Assembly (NCBI GenBank): GCA_965243245.1
Contig: OZ251536.1
Span: 186,001-250,000 of the forward strand
From: JAYQKL01 sp965243245
GTDB lineage: Bacteria > Pseudomonadota > Alphaproteobacteria > RS24
Length of the DNA: 64,000 nucleotides
Direction of reading: 5' to 3'
In this document: positions 16,111-24,123 of the stretch, piece by piece
Layout: the number at the start of each line of letters is the position of its first letter
Position numbering within the stretch: position 1 is the stretch's first letter
Translations under genes and position numbers: made by a program
The notes under the pieces: model-generated
What the model saw: the letters and a program-made list of their open reading frames with translations, nothing else
What the model was told of the DNA's origin: nothing
Database searches by the model: none

Positions 16111-16176
16111 TCAAAAAATTGTCAAAAAATTGTCAAAAAATTGTCAAAAAATTGTCAAAAAATTGTTAAAAAATTC
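16111..16176. repeat. 11-bp tandem repeat, six copies, upstream of ctaA
   Basis: Five exact copies of TCAAAAAATTG and a final variant TTAAAAAATTC, in the spacer between the divergent DUF2842 and ctaA genes. The unit length is close to one helical turn, giving phased A-tracts that may bend the DNA. Confidence 0.9.
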
Positions 16177-16249
16177 TGCTCAACGCGTTTGTATAATGTT
16201 GTATAGCTTTGTATAGTAGAGCGCGTTAAATTCTGGCGAAGATTTAAAA

Positions 16250-17335
16250 ATGGAAAAAACAACTCAATATATAACCGCCCCGCATATACCGCCCGCCCAT
16301 AAAGCTATCAGCATCTGGCTATTTACTGTCTGTGCGTTTGTCGTGCTGATGGTGCTCGTTGGCGGCTTGACGCGCCTGACCGATGCTGGCTTGGCGATCA
16401 CAGAATGGAAACCCATTACGGGTGTGTGCCCGCCTCTGACAATAACAGAATGGGAAGTCGAATTTGAAAAATACAAAACCATTCCTGAATTCCAACTTGT
16501 GAACAGCGATTATTCATTGGAAGAGTTTAAATTCATTTATTGGTGGGAGTGGGGGCATCGCCAACTCGGACGTGTTGTCGCGATGGTGTTCTTGATACCG
16601 TTTATTTGGTTTGCTATGCGCAAAAAAATTCCGCAAGGGTTTTATGGGCCTTTGGTCAGCTTGTTTTTGCTAGGCGGATTACAGGGCTTCATGGGGTGGT
16701 ATATGGTTAAAAGCGGGCTGACAGAGCGCATAGATGTTAGTCAATATCGGTTGGCTATGCATTTAGGATTGGCGTTGCTTATTTTTTCATATACGTATTG
16801 GTTGGCTCTGGATTTGTGGCGCGGGGGAGGCGTCATTAAAAAACCAGAGGGGAAAAAACCAGAGGGGAAAAAACCGAAGCCGCAAAAACTGGAGGGGCGT
16901 GTCTTGGCCAGTTTTATTGTGCTGATGACGTTCCTGCAATCGATGATGGGCGCGCTGGTTGCGGGACTTGATGCCGGAAAATCTTATACAGATTGGCCCT
17001 ATATGGACGGGGCTTTAATGCCTTCCGGCTTGTTGGATATGTCGCCTGTAGCGCGCAATTTTTTTGAAAATTACCTCACCGTTCAGTTCGACCATCGCAT
17101 TGGAGCTTATTTGCTGTTAATGATGGTTTTTGTTCATCTTTACGCGCAGTACAAATCCCAATCACCAACGCTGAAAACAGCATATCTAGTGGCATTTGCC
17201 GTCACCAGCCAAGCGGTTCTGGGCATTATAGCATTAAGGCTGGCGGTTCCCTTATTTTGGGGCGCCGTGCATCAAATTGGGGCGGTGATGGTTTTGGCGG
17301 TGGCTATAACACATTTACAGATGACGCGGTCATAA
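16250..17335 (+). CDS. ctaA: Haem A synthase (COX15/CtaA type 2)
   Basis: A 361-residue polytopic membrane enzyme that oxidises haem O to haem A for aa3-type cytochrome oxidase. VLVGGLTRLTDAGLAITEW is the signature. Haem-ligand histidines are visible in EWGHRQLGRVV, MHLGLALLIF, FDHRIGAYLL and VHQIGAVMVL. A 15-bp tandem repeat (16838-16882) inserts KKPEG units in a cytoplasmic loop. The last codons and the stop lie in the first unit of another 15-bp array (17321-17410). Confidence 0.94.
   Translation: MEKTTQYITAPHIPPAHKAISIWLFTVCAFVVLMVLVGGLTRLTDAGLAITEWKPITGVCPPLTITEWEVEFEKYKTIPEFQLVNSDYSLEEFKFIYWWEWGHRQLGRVVAMVFLIPFIWFAMRKKIPQGFYGPLVSLFLLGGLQGFMGWYMVKSGLTERIDVSQYRLAMHLGLALLIFSYTYWLALDLWRGGGVIKKPEGKKPEGKKPKPQKLEGRVLASFIVLMTFLQSMMGALVAGLDAGKSYTDWPYMDGALMPSGLLDMSPVARNFFENYLTVQFDHRIGAYLLLMMVFVHLYAQYKSQSPTLKTAYLVAFAVTSQAVLGIIALRLAVPLFWGAVHQIGAVMVLAVAITHLQMTRS
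16838..16882. repeat. 15-bp in-frame tandem repeat in ctaA
   Basis: Two exact copies of AAAAAACCAGAGGGG and a degenerate third, giving KKPEG-KKPEG-KKPKP in a hydrophilic loop between membrane segments. Confidence 0.85.
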
Positions 17336-17410
17336 ATGACGCGGTCATAAATGACGCGGCCACAAATGACGCGGCCACAAATGACGCAGTCACCAATGAC
17401 GCCGTCATAA
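17321..17410. repeat. 15-bp tandem repeat, six copies, arising from the ctaA stop codon
   Basis: The unit ATGACGCGGTCATAA is the ctaA terminal codons MTRS plus its TAA. Two exact copies are followed by four variants (17351-17410). Only the first copy belongs to ctaA; the rest extend into the intergenic region. Confidence 0.9.
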
Positions 17411-17519
17411 ATGATACGATTTGCAAAATAAACCCTGAATTTAAGGGCTTAGGACAAGGTAATATATTACCTATTTTATAACCTATTGATATTACTGTTT
17501 ATTTAATAGTTTATGGTTC

Positions 17520-17548
17520 TTGACAGTTACTCTCTGCTCGCTTAAAAC
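17520..17548 (+). promoter_or_regulatory. Candidate sigma-70 promoter for rplM-rpsI
   Basis: TTGACA (17520-17525), a 17-base spacer and TAAAAC (17543-17548) lie 36 bases before the rplM start. The -35 is consensus and the -10 is weak. Assigned by eye. Confidence 0.4.
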
Positions 17549-17583
17549 AGCCTTCAACTTCAATCGTTAAGATGGATTTCGTG

Positions 17584-18066
17584 ATGAAAACATATTCTGC
17601 AAGGCCTGCGGATGTTGAGAAAAAATGGATTTTGATTGACGCCGAAAATTTGGTCGTTGGTCGCCTTGCTTCTATTATTGCCGCTCGTTTGCGGGGTAAG
17701 CATTTGCCAACCTTTACGCCGCATATAGATATGGGAGATAACATTGTTGTGATTAACGCTGGTAAGGTTAAGTTCACGGGTAATAAAACAAGCGATAAGA
17801 TTTACTATCGCCATACAGGCTACCCCGGCGGCATTAAGAGTACAACACCTGAGAGAATCCTTGAAGGACGCTTTCCAGAGCGTGTTTTAGAGCTTGCCGT
17901 TAGGCGAATGTTGCCGGGCGGACCCTTGTCTCGCCAACAGCTTTCCAACTTGCACATTTATGCGGCGGGCGCGCATCCACATGAGGCTCAAAAACCAGAG
18001 CAAATTGATGTTGGCGCATTAAATTCTAAGAATGTGCATTCTAAGAATATGAGGGTCAAGGGATGA
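17584..18066 (+). CDS. rplM: 50S ribosomal protein L13
   Basis: A 160-residue L13. MKTYSARPADVEKKW, DAENLVVGRLASIIA and MLPGGPLSRQQLSNLHIY are conserved family blocks. The ATG at 17584 gives the standard MKTYSA start; an in-frame ATG at 17572 would add four residues. The TGA overlaps the rpsI ATG (GGATGA), the universal L13-S9 pair. The C-terminal tail (GALNSKNVHSKNMRVKG) is slightly extended with an NSKN/HSKN duplication. Confidence 0.96.
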   Translation: MKTYSARPADVEKKWILIDAENLVVGRLASIIAARLRGKHLPTFTPHIDMGDNIVVINAGKVKFTGNKTSDKIYYRHTGYPGGIKSTTPERILEGRFPERVLELAVRRMLPGGPLSRQQLSNLHIYAAGAHPHEAQKPEQIDVGALNSKNVHSKNMRVKG

Positions 18067-18584
18067 GCACAGAAACAACACTTGAGAACCTTGATGAAAC
18101 GATTGCTGGTGAAGCCTCTGCTACGCCACCCTCTGCGCCAGATACTGTTGTGCCACAAGAAGAAGCTTCTGCGCCTGCGGAGCCTCAAATTGACAAACAA
18201 GGTCGTGCTTATGCCACGGGCAAACGCAAAAATGCGATTGCGCGGGTTTGGATTAAGCCGGGCAATGGTAAGATCACGATTAATGGCCGCGAAGAAAAAC
18301 GGTTTTTTGCGCGTCCCGTGTTGCGGATGATTTTGCGCCAACCCTTGGTTGGGGTTAATCGTCCAGACTCATACAACGTCATTGCGACTGTGAGTGGTGG
18401 CGGTTTATCTGGTCAAGCTGGTGCGGTGCGCCATGGCATTTCAAAAGCCCTGACATATTATGAACCAGAATTGCGCGGCGTGCTTAAATCGGGTGGATTT
18501 TTGACCCGCGATAGCCGTGTTGTTGAGCGCAAAAAATATGGTCGCGCGAAAGCCCGCCGTAGCTTCCAGTTCTCTAAACGCTAG
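18063..18584 (+). CDS. rpsI: 30S ribosomal protein S9
   Basis: A 173-residue S9. The conserved domain starts near residue 45 (GRAYATGKRKNAIARVWI) and ends with the basic tail KARRSFQFSKR that reaches the P-site tRNA. The acidic, alanine- and proline-rich N-terminal extension of about 45 residues is common in Alphaproteobacteria. It is coupled to rplM, and a strong terminator follows. Confidence 0.96.
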   Translation: MSTETTLENLDETIAGEASATPPSAPDTVVPQEEASAPAEPQIDKQGRAYATGKRKNAIARVWIKPGNGKITINGREEKRFFARPVLRMILRQPLVGVNRPDSYNVIATVSGGGLSGQAGAVRHGISKALTYYEPELRGVLKSGGFLTRDSRVVERKKYGRAKARRSFQFSKR

Positions 18585-18610
18585 AGCTTTTTGCTTTTTT
18601 GAGTTAAAAG

Positions 18611-18632
18611 AGAGCCTTATGGCTCTTTTTTT
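18611..18632 (+). terminator. Rho-independent terminator of rplM-rpsI
   Basis: Stem AGAGCC/GGCTCT with a TTAT loop (18611-18626), extended by A-T pairs, then a run of T to 18632. It lies 27 bases after the rpsI stop. Confidence 0.85.
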
Positions 18633-18655
18633 GCATCACTAATATGGGGATGGGT

Positions 18656-19132
18656 ATGACTGAAGTTGAAAATAAGACTATTGAGGGTACATCGGTTGGG
18701 ATTCAGGAAATCTTTGAATTATTGCCGCATCGTTTCCCATTTTTGATGATTGACCGCATCGAGGAGATGGATGGTGAGGAACGCGCTGTTGGGGTTAAAA
18801 ATGTTTCTGCTAATGAGCCTTGGGTGCAGGGACATTTTCCTGATTGGCCGGTTATGCCGGGTGTTTTGATTGTCGAGGCGATGGCCCAAACGGCGGCGGC
18901 TTTGGTTGTTCATAATCGCGCGGGCGAGATTGAGCGTGAGATTATTTATTTCATGGCGATTGATAAGTGCCGTTTTCGCAATGCTGTGATGCCGGGGGAT
19001 GTGTTGAAGATTGAGGTTATCAAAATCAAGCGCAAGGGGGCTGTTTGGAAGTATAAGGGAATTGCGCGGGTTGGCGATAAGGTCTGTACTGAGGCGGAGT
19101 TTATGGCGATGAATTATGCCTCTGAAAAATAG
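18656..19132 (+). CDS. fabZ: 3-hydroxyacyl-ACP dehydratase FabZ
   Basis: A hot-dog-fold dehydratase of the fatty-acid elongation cycle, 158 residues from the ATG at 18656. The catalytic histidine is in LLPHRFPFLMIDR and the acidic partner in PGVLIVEAMAQTAA. ATGs at 18644 and 18650 are also in frame; 18656 is preferred for its GGGGATGGGT leader. The gene stands outside the usual lpxD-fabZ-lpxA setting, between rpsI and argC, so this may be a second or relocated copy. Confidence 0.9.
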   Translation: MTEVENKTIEGTSVGIQEIFELLPHRFPFLMIDRIEEMDGEERAVGVKNVSANEPWVQGHFPDWPVMPGVLIVEAMAQTAAALVVHNRAGEIEREIIYFMAIDKCRFRNAVMPGDVLKIEVIKIKRKGAVWKYKGIARVGDKVCTEAEFMAMNYASEK

Positions 19133-19143
19133 GACATTAGGAG

Positions 19144-20187
19144 ATGGAGAAAAGTAAGATTGGCGTCGCCATAATCGGGGCTTCGGGGTATACAGGCGCA
19201 GAGGCTATTAGATTGCTGTCTGGGCATCCGCGGGCTGAAATTAAGGCGGTAACGGCTAATTCTCATGCTGGCGAACAAGTATCGCAAGTGTTTCCGCAAT
19301 TTGGCACCTTGGCTCTTCCGCTTTTACAAAAAGTGGCGGCTATTGCGTGGAAAGATATAGATGTTGCCATATGCGCTCTACCGCATGGGACGGCTCAGCA
19401 GGTAATTAAGAACATCCCTAATCATGTAAAAGTCATTGATATGTCAGCGGATTTCAGATTACGAGATGTTGATGTTTATGCTGAATGGTATGGCCGTGAA
19501 CATGAAGCACAAGAGTTATTAAGCGAGGCTGTCTATGGATTATCCGAACATTACCGCGATGATATTAAGCAAGCGCGGCTGGTTGCTTGTCCGGGGTGTT
19601 ATCCAACGGCGGCGTTGCTTTTATTACTGCCTTTACTGAAAGCTGGGCTTATTGCTCTTGAAGATTTAATTATTGATGCAAAATCGGGTGTCACGGGGGT
19701 TGGGCGAAGTTTAAAAGAAAGCAATTTATTCAGCGAAGTGGCAGAAGGTTTAGCCCCTTATAGTCTTGGCAATCATCGCCATGCGCCAGAAATTGAACAA
19801 GAATTAGGGGTGGTTTCTGGGGTAGATGTTACTATTAATTTCACGCCGCATTTAGTGCCGATGAACCGAGGCGAATTGCTGACGGTTTATGCCAAAACCC
19901 ATGCGTCTGATGCGCATGCGGTGCGCGCCGCGCTTGAGAACAGCTATCAATCTGAGCCATTTGTCTCAGTGTTATCGGCTGGAAAAACGCCAACAACACG
20001 GCAGGTGCGGGGGTCTAATTTTTGTAATTTGGCGGTTTTTGAAGATAGATTACCGGGGCGTATCATCTTGGTTTCTACGCTTGATAATTTGGTGAAAGGT
20101 TCATCGGGTCAAGCCGTTCAGAATATGAATATCATGTTTGGCTTTGATGAAACAGATGGCTTACACCAACAACCCCTTTATCCGTAA
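19144..20187 (+). CDS. argC: N-acetyl-gamma-glutamyl-phosphate reductase
   Basis: A 347-residue enzyme of arginine synthesis reducing N-acetylglutamyl phosphate to the semialdehyde. IIGASGYTGAEAIRLL is the NADP-binding start. The catalytic cysteine is Cys152 in CPGCYPTAALLL. NHRHAPEIEQELG and HLVPMNRGELLTVY are further signatures. It lies 11 bases after fabZ, and its TAA overlaps the ATG of the next gene by one base. Confidence 0.96.
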   Translation: MEKSKIGVAIIGASGYTGAEAIRLLSGHPRAEIKAVTANSHAGEQVSQVFPQFGTLALPLLQKVAAIAWKDIDVAICALPHGTAQQVIKNIPNHVKVIDMSADFRLRDVDVYAEWYGREHEAQELLSEAVYGLSEHYRDDIKQARLVACPGCYPTAALLLLLPLLKAGLIALEDLIIDAKSGVTGVGRSLKESNLFSEVAEGLAPYSLGNHRHAPEIEQELGVVSGVDVTINFTPHLVPMNRGELLTVYAKTHASDAHAVRAALENSYQSEPFVSVLSAGKTPTTRQVRGSNFCNLAVFEDRLPGRIILVSTLDNLVKGSSGQAVQNMNIMFGFDETDGLHQQPLYP

Positions 20188-20522
20188 TGGCATTACGATT
20201 GGTCTCAAAACGGCTCTTGTCAATTATGATGATTATATGCGCTTTAGGTGTTTATATGATTTTGCCGCACGCCGCACAGTCTGAAACAGTTTATGAACAA
20301 CTAAGTGCCGACCAGCTTAACCGTAATTATGATGATGCGGTTTTAAAAGGCGGCGGGGAAACTAAATTGCCAGAGGATAAGGCAGCATCAAGGGCTAAAA
20401 AGTCTTCCGAATCTGTCTCTAAATCTGTCTCAAAATCTGTCATTGCTAAAGAAGATAAGCAATCCTCAAAAAAGGATAAACCAAAAACCAGCCCCTTTCG
20501 CGGTTTATCGGGCGACTTTTAG
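20187..20522 (+). CDS. Secreted hypothetical protein with Ser-Lys repeats
   Basis: A 111-residue protein of no recognised family. Residues 1-32 form a signal peptide (basic start, hydrophobic SIMMIICALGVYMIL, cleavage near HAAQS). The remainder is hydrophilic and low-complexity, with ESVS-KSVS-KSVI from a 12-bp tandem repeat (20409-20444) and a lysine-rich tail ending FRGLSGDF. The ATG overlaps the argC stop, suggesting co-translation. Probably a small periplasmic protein; no function is proposed. Confidence 0.6.
   Translation: MALRLVSKRLLSIMMIICALGVYMILPHAAQSETVYEQLSADQLNRNYDDAVLKGGGETKLPEDKAASRAKKSSESVSKSVSKSVIAKEDKQSSKKDKPKTSPFRGLSGDF
20409..20444. repeat. 12-bp in-frame tandem repeat
   Basis: Three 12-base units (GAATCTGTCTCT, AAATCTGTCTCA, AAATCTGTCATT) inside the 20187-20522 gene. 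Confidence 0.75.
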
Positions 20523-20590
20523 CCAAATTTGATACTCTAATCTTGAGTTTGCCCTAAGCTTGCTGTAATTAATCTATACAAAGGCACAAT

Positions 20591-20638
20591 GAAAAATAGT
20601 GTGAAAAATAGTGTGAGAAATAGTGTGAGAAATTAAGA
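20591..20638. repeat. 12-bp tandem repeat, four copies, upstream of the aminotransferase gene
   Basis: GAAAAATAGTGT twice, GAGAAATAGTGT once and a degenerate fourth unit, ending ten bases before the ATG at 20648. Confidence 0.85.
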
Positions 20639-20647
20639 GATAAGCTG

Positions 20648-21832
20648 ATGCCGCAGGAAGAATTTGAACGCATTCAACGATTGCCGCCTTATGTTTTTGA
20701 AGGCGTGAACAAACTAAAACATGAAGCGCGCGCAAAGGGTGCTGATATTATCGATTTTGGGATGGGCAATCCTGATTTACCAACCCCGCAGCATATCATC
20801 GACAAGCTGGTAGAAACCGTTAACAATCCAAAGACGCATCGCTATTCTGCCTCTAAAGGTATCCCCGGTCTGCGTCAGGCTCAGGCGCGTTATTATGACC
20901 GCCGCTTTGGGGTTAAACTCAATCCCGACACACAAATTATCGCAACATTGGGCTCTAAGGAAGGCTTCGCAAATATGGCACAAGCTATGGTGTCGCCCGG
21001 TGATGTCATTTTAGTGCCGAATCCAACATATCCTATTCATGTGTTCGGCTTTATTATTTCAGGGGCCACAATTCAGCACTTACCATTATCACCAGAAACC
21101 GACTTTTTTGAGGTGCTAGACCAAAATATACGCGGCTGTGTGCCTAAACCAAAGGCTCTGGTGTTGAATTATCCCAGCAACCCAACCGCAGAAGTAAAAG
21201 ACATAGAGTTTTATAAAGAAGTTGTTCACATTGCGCGAAAGCACGATTTTTATATTCTTTCCGATCTGGCCTATGCTGAGGTGTATTTTGATGCCGATAA
21301 GCCGCCGCCTTCAATTTTGCAGGTTGAGGGCGCAAAAGACATTTGTGTTGAGTTTACTTCATTGTCTAAGACGTTCTCTATGCCGGGGTGGCGGATGGGC
21401 TTTGCTGTCGGTAATGAACGCCTGATAAGTGCCTTGACCCGCATCAAATCTTATTTGGATTATGGTGCCTTCACCCCCATTCAGGTAGCGGCGGCGACAG
21501 CTCTTGATAGCTCTTTGAGTGTTATTGAGGATATTCGGCAAGTTTATAAAACGCGCCGCGATGTCTTGATAGAAACCTTTGCGCGTTCTGGCTGGAATGT
21601 ACCGCCGCCGCCCGCAACCATGTTTGCTTGGTCGCCCATACCCGAAAAATATAAACATCTTGGTTCTTTGGAGTTTTCCAAATTTCTGCTAACCCAAGCC
21701 GATGTGGCTGTCTCTCCCGGTATTGGCTTTGGCGACTATGGCGATGGGTATGTTCGTATTGCTCTGGTCGAGAATGAGCAACGTATTCGCCAAGCCGGAC
21801 GCAATATCAAAAAGCTATTTGAAAAGGAATAA
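20648..21832 (+). CDS. alaC: Class I/II aminotransferase, AlaC-like
   Basis: A 394-residue PLP aminotransferase. The PLP lysine lies in SLSKTFSMPGWRMGF, with FGMGNPDLPTP at the N-terminus and NYPSNPTAEV in the middle. It belongs to the group containing glutamate-pyruvate aminotransferase AlaC and LL-diaminopimelate aminotransferase; sequence reading alone cannot separate them. In Alphaproteobacteria this gene typically precedes hom, as here (3-base gap), which points to an amino-acid biosynthetic role. Confidence 0.85.
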   Translation: MPQEEFERIQRLPPYVFEGVNKLKHEARAKGADIIDFGMGNPDLPTPQHIIDKLVETVNNPKTHRYSASKGIPGLRQAQARYYDRRFGVKLNPDTQIIATLGSKEGFANMAQAMVSPGDVILVPNPTYPIHVFGFIISGATIQHLPLSPETDFFEVLDQNIRGCVPKPKALVLNYPSNPTAEVKDIEFYKEVVHIARKHDFYILSDLAYAEVYFDADKPPPSILQVEGAKDICVEFTSLSKTFSMPGWRMGFAVGNERLISALTRIKSYLDYGAFTPIQVAAATALDSSLSVIEDIRQVYKTRRDVLIETFARSGWNVPPPPATMFAWSPIPEKYKHLGSLEFSKFLLTQADVAVSPGIGFGDYGDGYVRIALVENEQRIRQAGRNIKKLFEKE

Positions 21833-21835
21833 ATT

Positions 21836-23128
21836 ATGACCAAAAAAATGAATGTCGCCATTGCAGGTTTGGGAACAGTCGGGACGGCTTTAGCCTCTAA
21901 GCTTTTATCTAGCGGCGAAACGAGCTTGTCTTTGACAGCTATTAGTGCACGCGATGCCAATAAAGAGCGCGAATTTCCTCGCGGTGGCCCCACGTGGTAC
22001 GATAATTGCCTTGACTTTGCGGATGATACAAATGTCGATATTGTTGTCGAGTTAATCGGCGGCAAAGAAGGAATTGCGCACGATTTGGTTACAAAAGCTT
22101 TGCAAAACAAAAAACATGTTGTAACTGCAAATAAAGCACTGATGGCAAAGCATGGTCTCAAATTAGCCCAACTTGCCGAAGAAAACGGGGTGACATTGGC
22201 ATATGAGGCGTCAGTGGCGGGCGGTATTCCTGTTATTAAGGTGCTCCGTGAAGCTCTTAAATGGAATAAAGTGTCACGTATCCAAGGAATTTTAAATGGA
22301 ACATGTAACTTTATTTTGTCAGAAATGAGAGATGGAAACACGGGGTTTATGAAAGCGTGTAAAACTGCGGAAAAGAATGGCTATGCCGAAGCCGACTCTG
22401 GATCTGATATTGATGGTATTGATGCGGGGCAGAAACTTTCTATTTTGGCGGCATTGGCTTTTGGCGTTCAGCCGAATTTGAAGCAGGACAGCATTGAGGG
22501 CATTCGCGATGTCATCGCCGAGGATTTTCTCTATGCAAGCGATTCTAACCGGGTGATACGGCTTGTGGCTCTTTGTGAACAAACGGCACAAGGCATATTG
22601 CAATGGGTGGGTCCATGCCTTATCCCGAATGAGGAACCTTTGGCACAGATTGAAGGCGTGACCAATGCGGTTCAGATTGAGGGCGATATGATGGGTAATA
22701 TTATGTTGCAAGGGCCGGGTGCAGGCGGCGTTGCAACGGCGTCATCTGTTTTGTCTGATCTGAACGATATCGTCTGTGGGAATAAGCAATTTGTTTTTGC
22801 CCGCGCGGTGAAAAAATTGGTCCCGATTAAAAATAGTGCTAGTCTGGCACCTTGTCGTTGGTATTTGCGTGTGTCGTTAATTGATGAGCCGGGGAGCATG
22901 GCGAAGGTCATGTGTATACTTGTTGAAAATGATGTTTCGATTGAGGAAGTGGGGGCACGGAAAGATAAAAAAATACGTCCCGTGAAAGGTAAAAAAATAC
23001 GTCCCGTGATATTCATCACACATAAGGTAGAGGCTGCGGTAATCAAGAAAGCCTTAAAGGCGTTGCGGTCTATTGATACGATTGAAAAGGACTCAATTAT
23101 TATGCCTATTTTAACGGGTGCGCGGTAA
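21836..23128 (+). CDS. hom: Homoserine dehydrogenase
   Basis: A 430-residue NAD(P)-dependent enzyme on the threonine/methionine branch. AIAGLGTVGTALASKLL is the nucleotide fold. GGIPVIKVLREAL and LNGTCNFILSEM belong to the catalytic domain. An ACT regulatory domain begins near residue 345 (YLRVSLIDEPGSMAKV). In the ACT domain a 24-bp duplication (22961-23008) repeats KKIRPV, lengthening one loop. Directly between alaC and glpX. Confidence 0.95.
   Translation: MTKKMNVAIAGLGTVGTALASKLLSSGETSLSLTAISARDANKEREFPRGGPTWYDNCLDFADDTNVDIVVELIGGKEGIAHDLVTKALQNKKHVVTANKALMAKHGLKLAQLAEENGVTLAYEASVAGGIPVIKVLREALKWNKVSRIQGILNGTCNFILSEMRDGNTGFMKACKTAEKNGYAEADSGSDIDGIDAGQKLSILAALAFGVQPNLKQDSIEGIRDVIAEDFLYASDSNRVIRLVALCEQTAQGILQWVGPCLIPNEEPLAQIEGVTNAVQIEGDMMGNIMLQGPGAGGVATASSVLSDLNDIVCGNKQFVFARAVKKLVPIKNSASLAPCRWYLRVSLIDEPGSMAKVMCILVENDVSIEEVGARKDKKIRPVKGKKIRPVIFITHKVEAAVIKKALKALRSIDTIEKDSIIMPILTGAR
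22961..23008. repeat. 24-bp in-frame duplication in the ACT domain of hom
   Basis: Two units differing by two bases (22961-22984 and 22985-23008), encoding KDKKIRPV and KGKKIRPV. Confidence 0.85.
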
Positions 23129-23146
23129 AAATTGATAGGATAAAGC

Positions 23147-24118
23147 ATGAGTGGGAAAATTGATCGTAGTCTGGTTTTAGAAATTGTTCGTGTTACGGAA
23201 CGCGCTGCGGTGGCATGTGCGCCGTTGATTGGGCGCGGCGATGAAAAGGCGGCTGACCAAGCGGCTGTGGATGCTATGCGGCGTGCGTTGAATGCGCTTG
23301 ATATTGATGGCGAGGTTGTTATCGGCGAGGGGGAGCGCGATGAAGCACCGATGCTTTATATTGGCGAAAAAGTTGGCACGGGGAAGGGGGCAAAGGTTGA
23401 TATTGCTCTTGACCCGCTTGAAGGCACGACCTTGACGGCTAAGGGTATGAATAATGCTTTGGCTGTTATTGCTGTTGCTGAGCGTGGTGCTTTGCTTCAT
23501 GCACCTGACACTTACATGCAAAAAATTGCCATTGGCGGTGGGTATCGTGCAGGCTTGGTAGACCTTGATGCTTCGGCGCGCGAAAATATTGAAGCCCTCG
23601 CAAAGGCTAAAAATCTAGCGGTTTCAAAGATTAATGTCTGTGTCCTTGATCGCCCGCGTCATGCTGATATTATTGCAGATATCCACGCAACAGGGGCGCG
23701 TGTTACGCTGATTAGCGATGGCGATGTGGCGGGGGTGATGCACACGACAAACCCTGCGACCGGTATTGATATGTATATGGGTACGGGCGGCGCACCCGAA
23801 GGGGTGCTGGCGGCGGCGGCTTTGGCGGCTATTGGCGGGCAAATGCAAGCGCGTTTGGTAACGAGCAGTGAAGCGCAAAAGCAACGTGCCCTCAAAATGG
23901 GGGTCACGGATTTTGATAAAAAATTTAACCTTGCTGAAATGGTGCGCGGCGATGTTATTTTGGCTATAACCGGGGTCACGGATGGAGCACTGGTTAAGGG
24001 CGTATATTTTCAAGGTGATAATATTTGGACTGATACAATGGTTTTGCGCGCCTCGAGCGGAACTATACGCTGGGTTAAAACGTGCCATGCGGGCGCGGAA
24101 AAATTTAATAAGGGCTAA
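23147..24118 (+). CDS. glpX: Class II fructose-1,6-bisphosphatase
   Basis: A 323-residue GlpX-type phosphatase of gluconeogenesis. VVIGEGERDEAPMLYIGEKV and DIALDPLEGTTLTAKGM contain the metal-binding acidic residues of this fold. TGGAPEGVLAAAAL is also conserved. It follows hom by 18 bases and precedes recJ by 5, the standard alphaproteobacterial hom-glpX-recJ run. Confidence 0.95.
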   Translation: MSGKIDRSLVLEIVRVTERAAVACAPLIGRGDEKAADQAAVDAMRRALNALDIDGEVVIGEGERDEAPMLYIGEKVGTGKGAKVDIALDPLEGTTLTAKGMNNALAVIAVAERGALLHAPDTYMQKIAIGGGYRAGLVDLDASARENIEALAKAKNLAVSKINVCVLDRPRHADIIADIHATGARVTLISDGDVAGVMHTTNPATGIDMYMGTGGAPEGVLAAAALAAIGGQMQARLVTSSEAQKQRALKMGVTDFDKKFNLAEMVRGDVILAITGVTDGALVKGVYFQGDNIWTDTMVLRASSGTIRWVKTCHAGAEKFNKG

Positions 24119-24123
24119 TCTTT

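Noticed and set aside
17257..17481. 74-codon frame with a VINDA/AATND pentapeptide repeat
   Set aside because: It begins within ctaA in another frame and exists only because the 15-bp repeats keep it open; no RBS.
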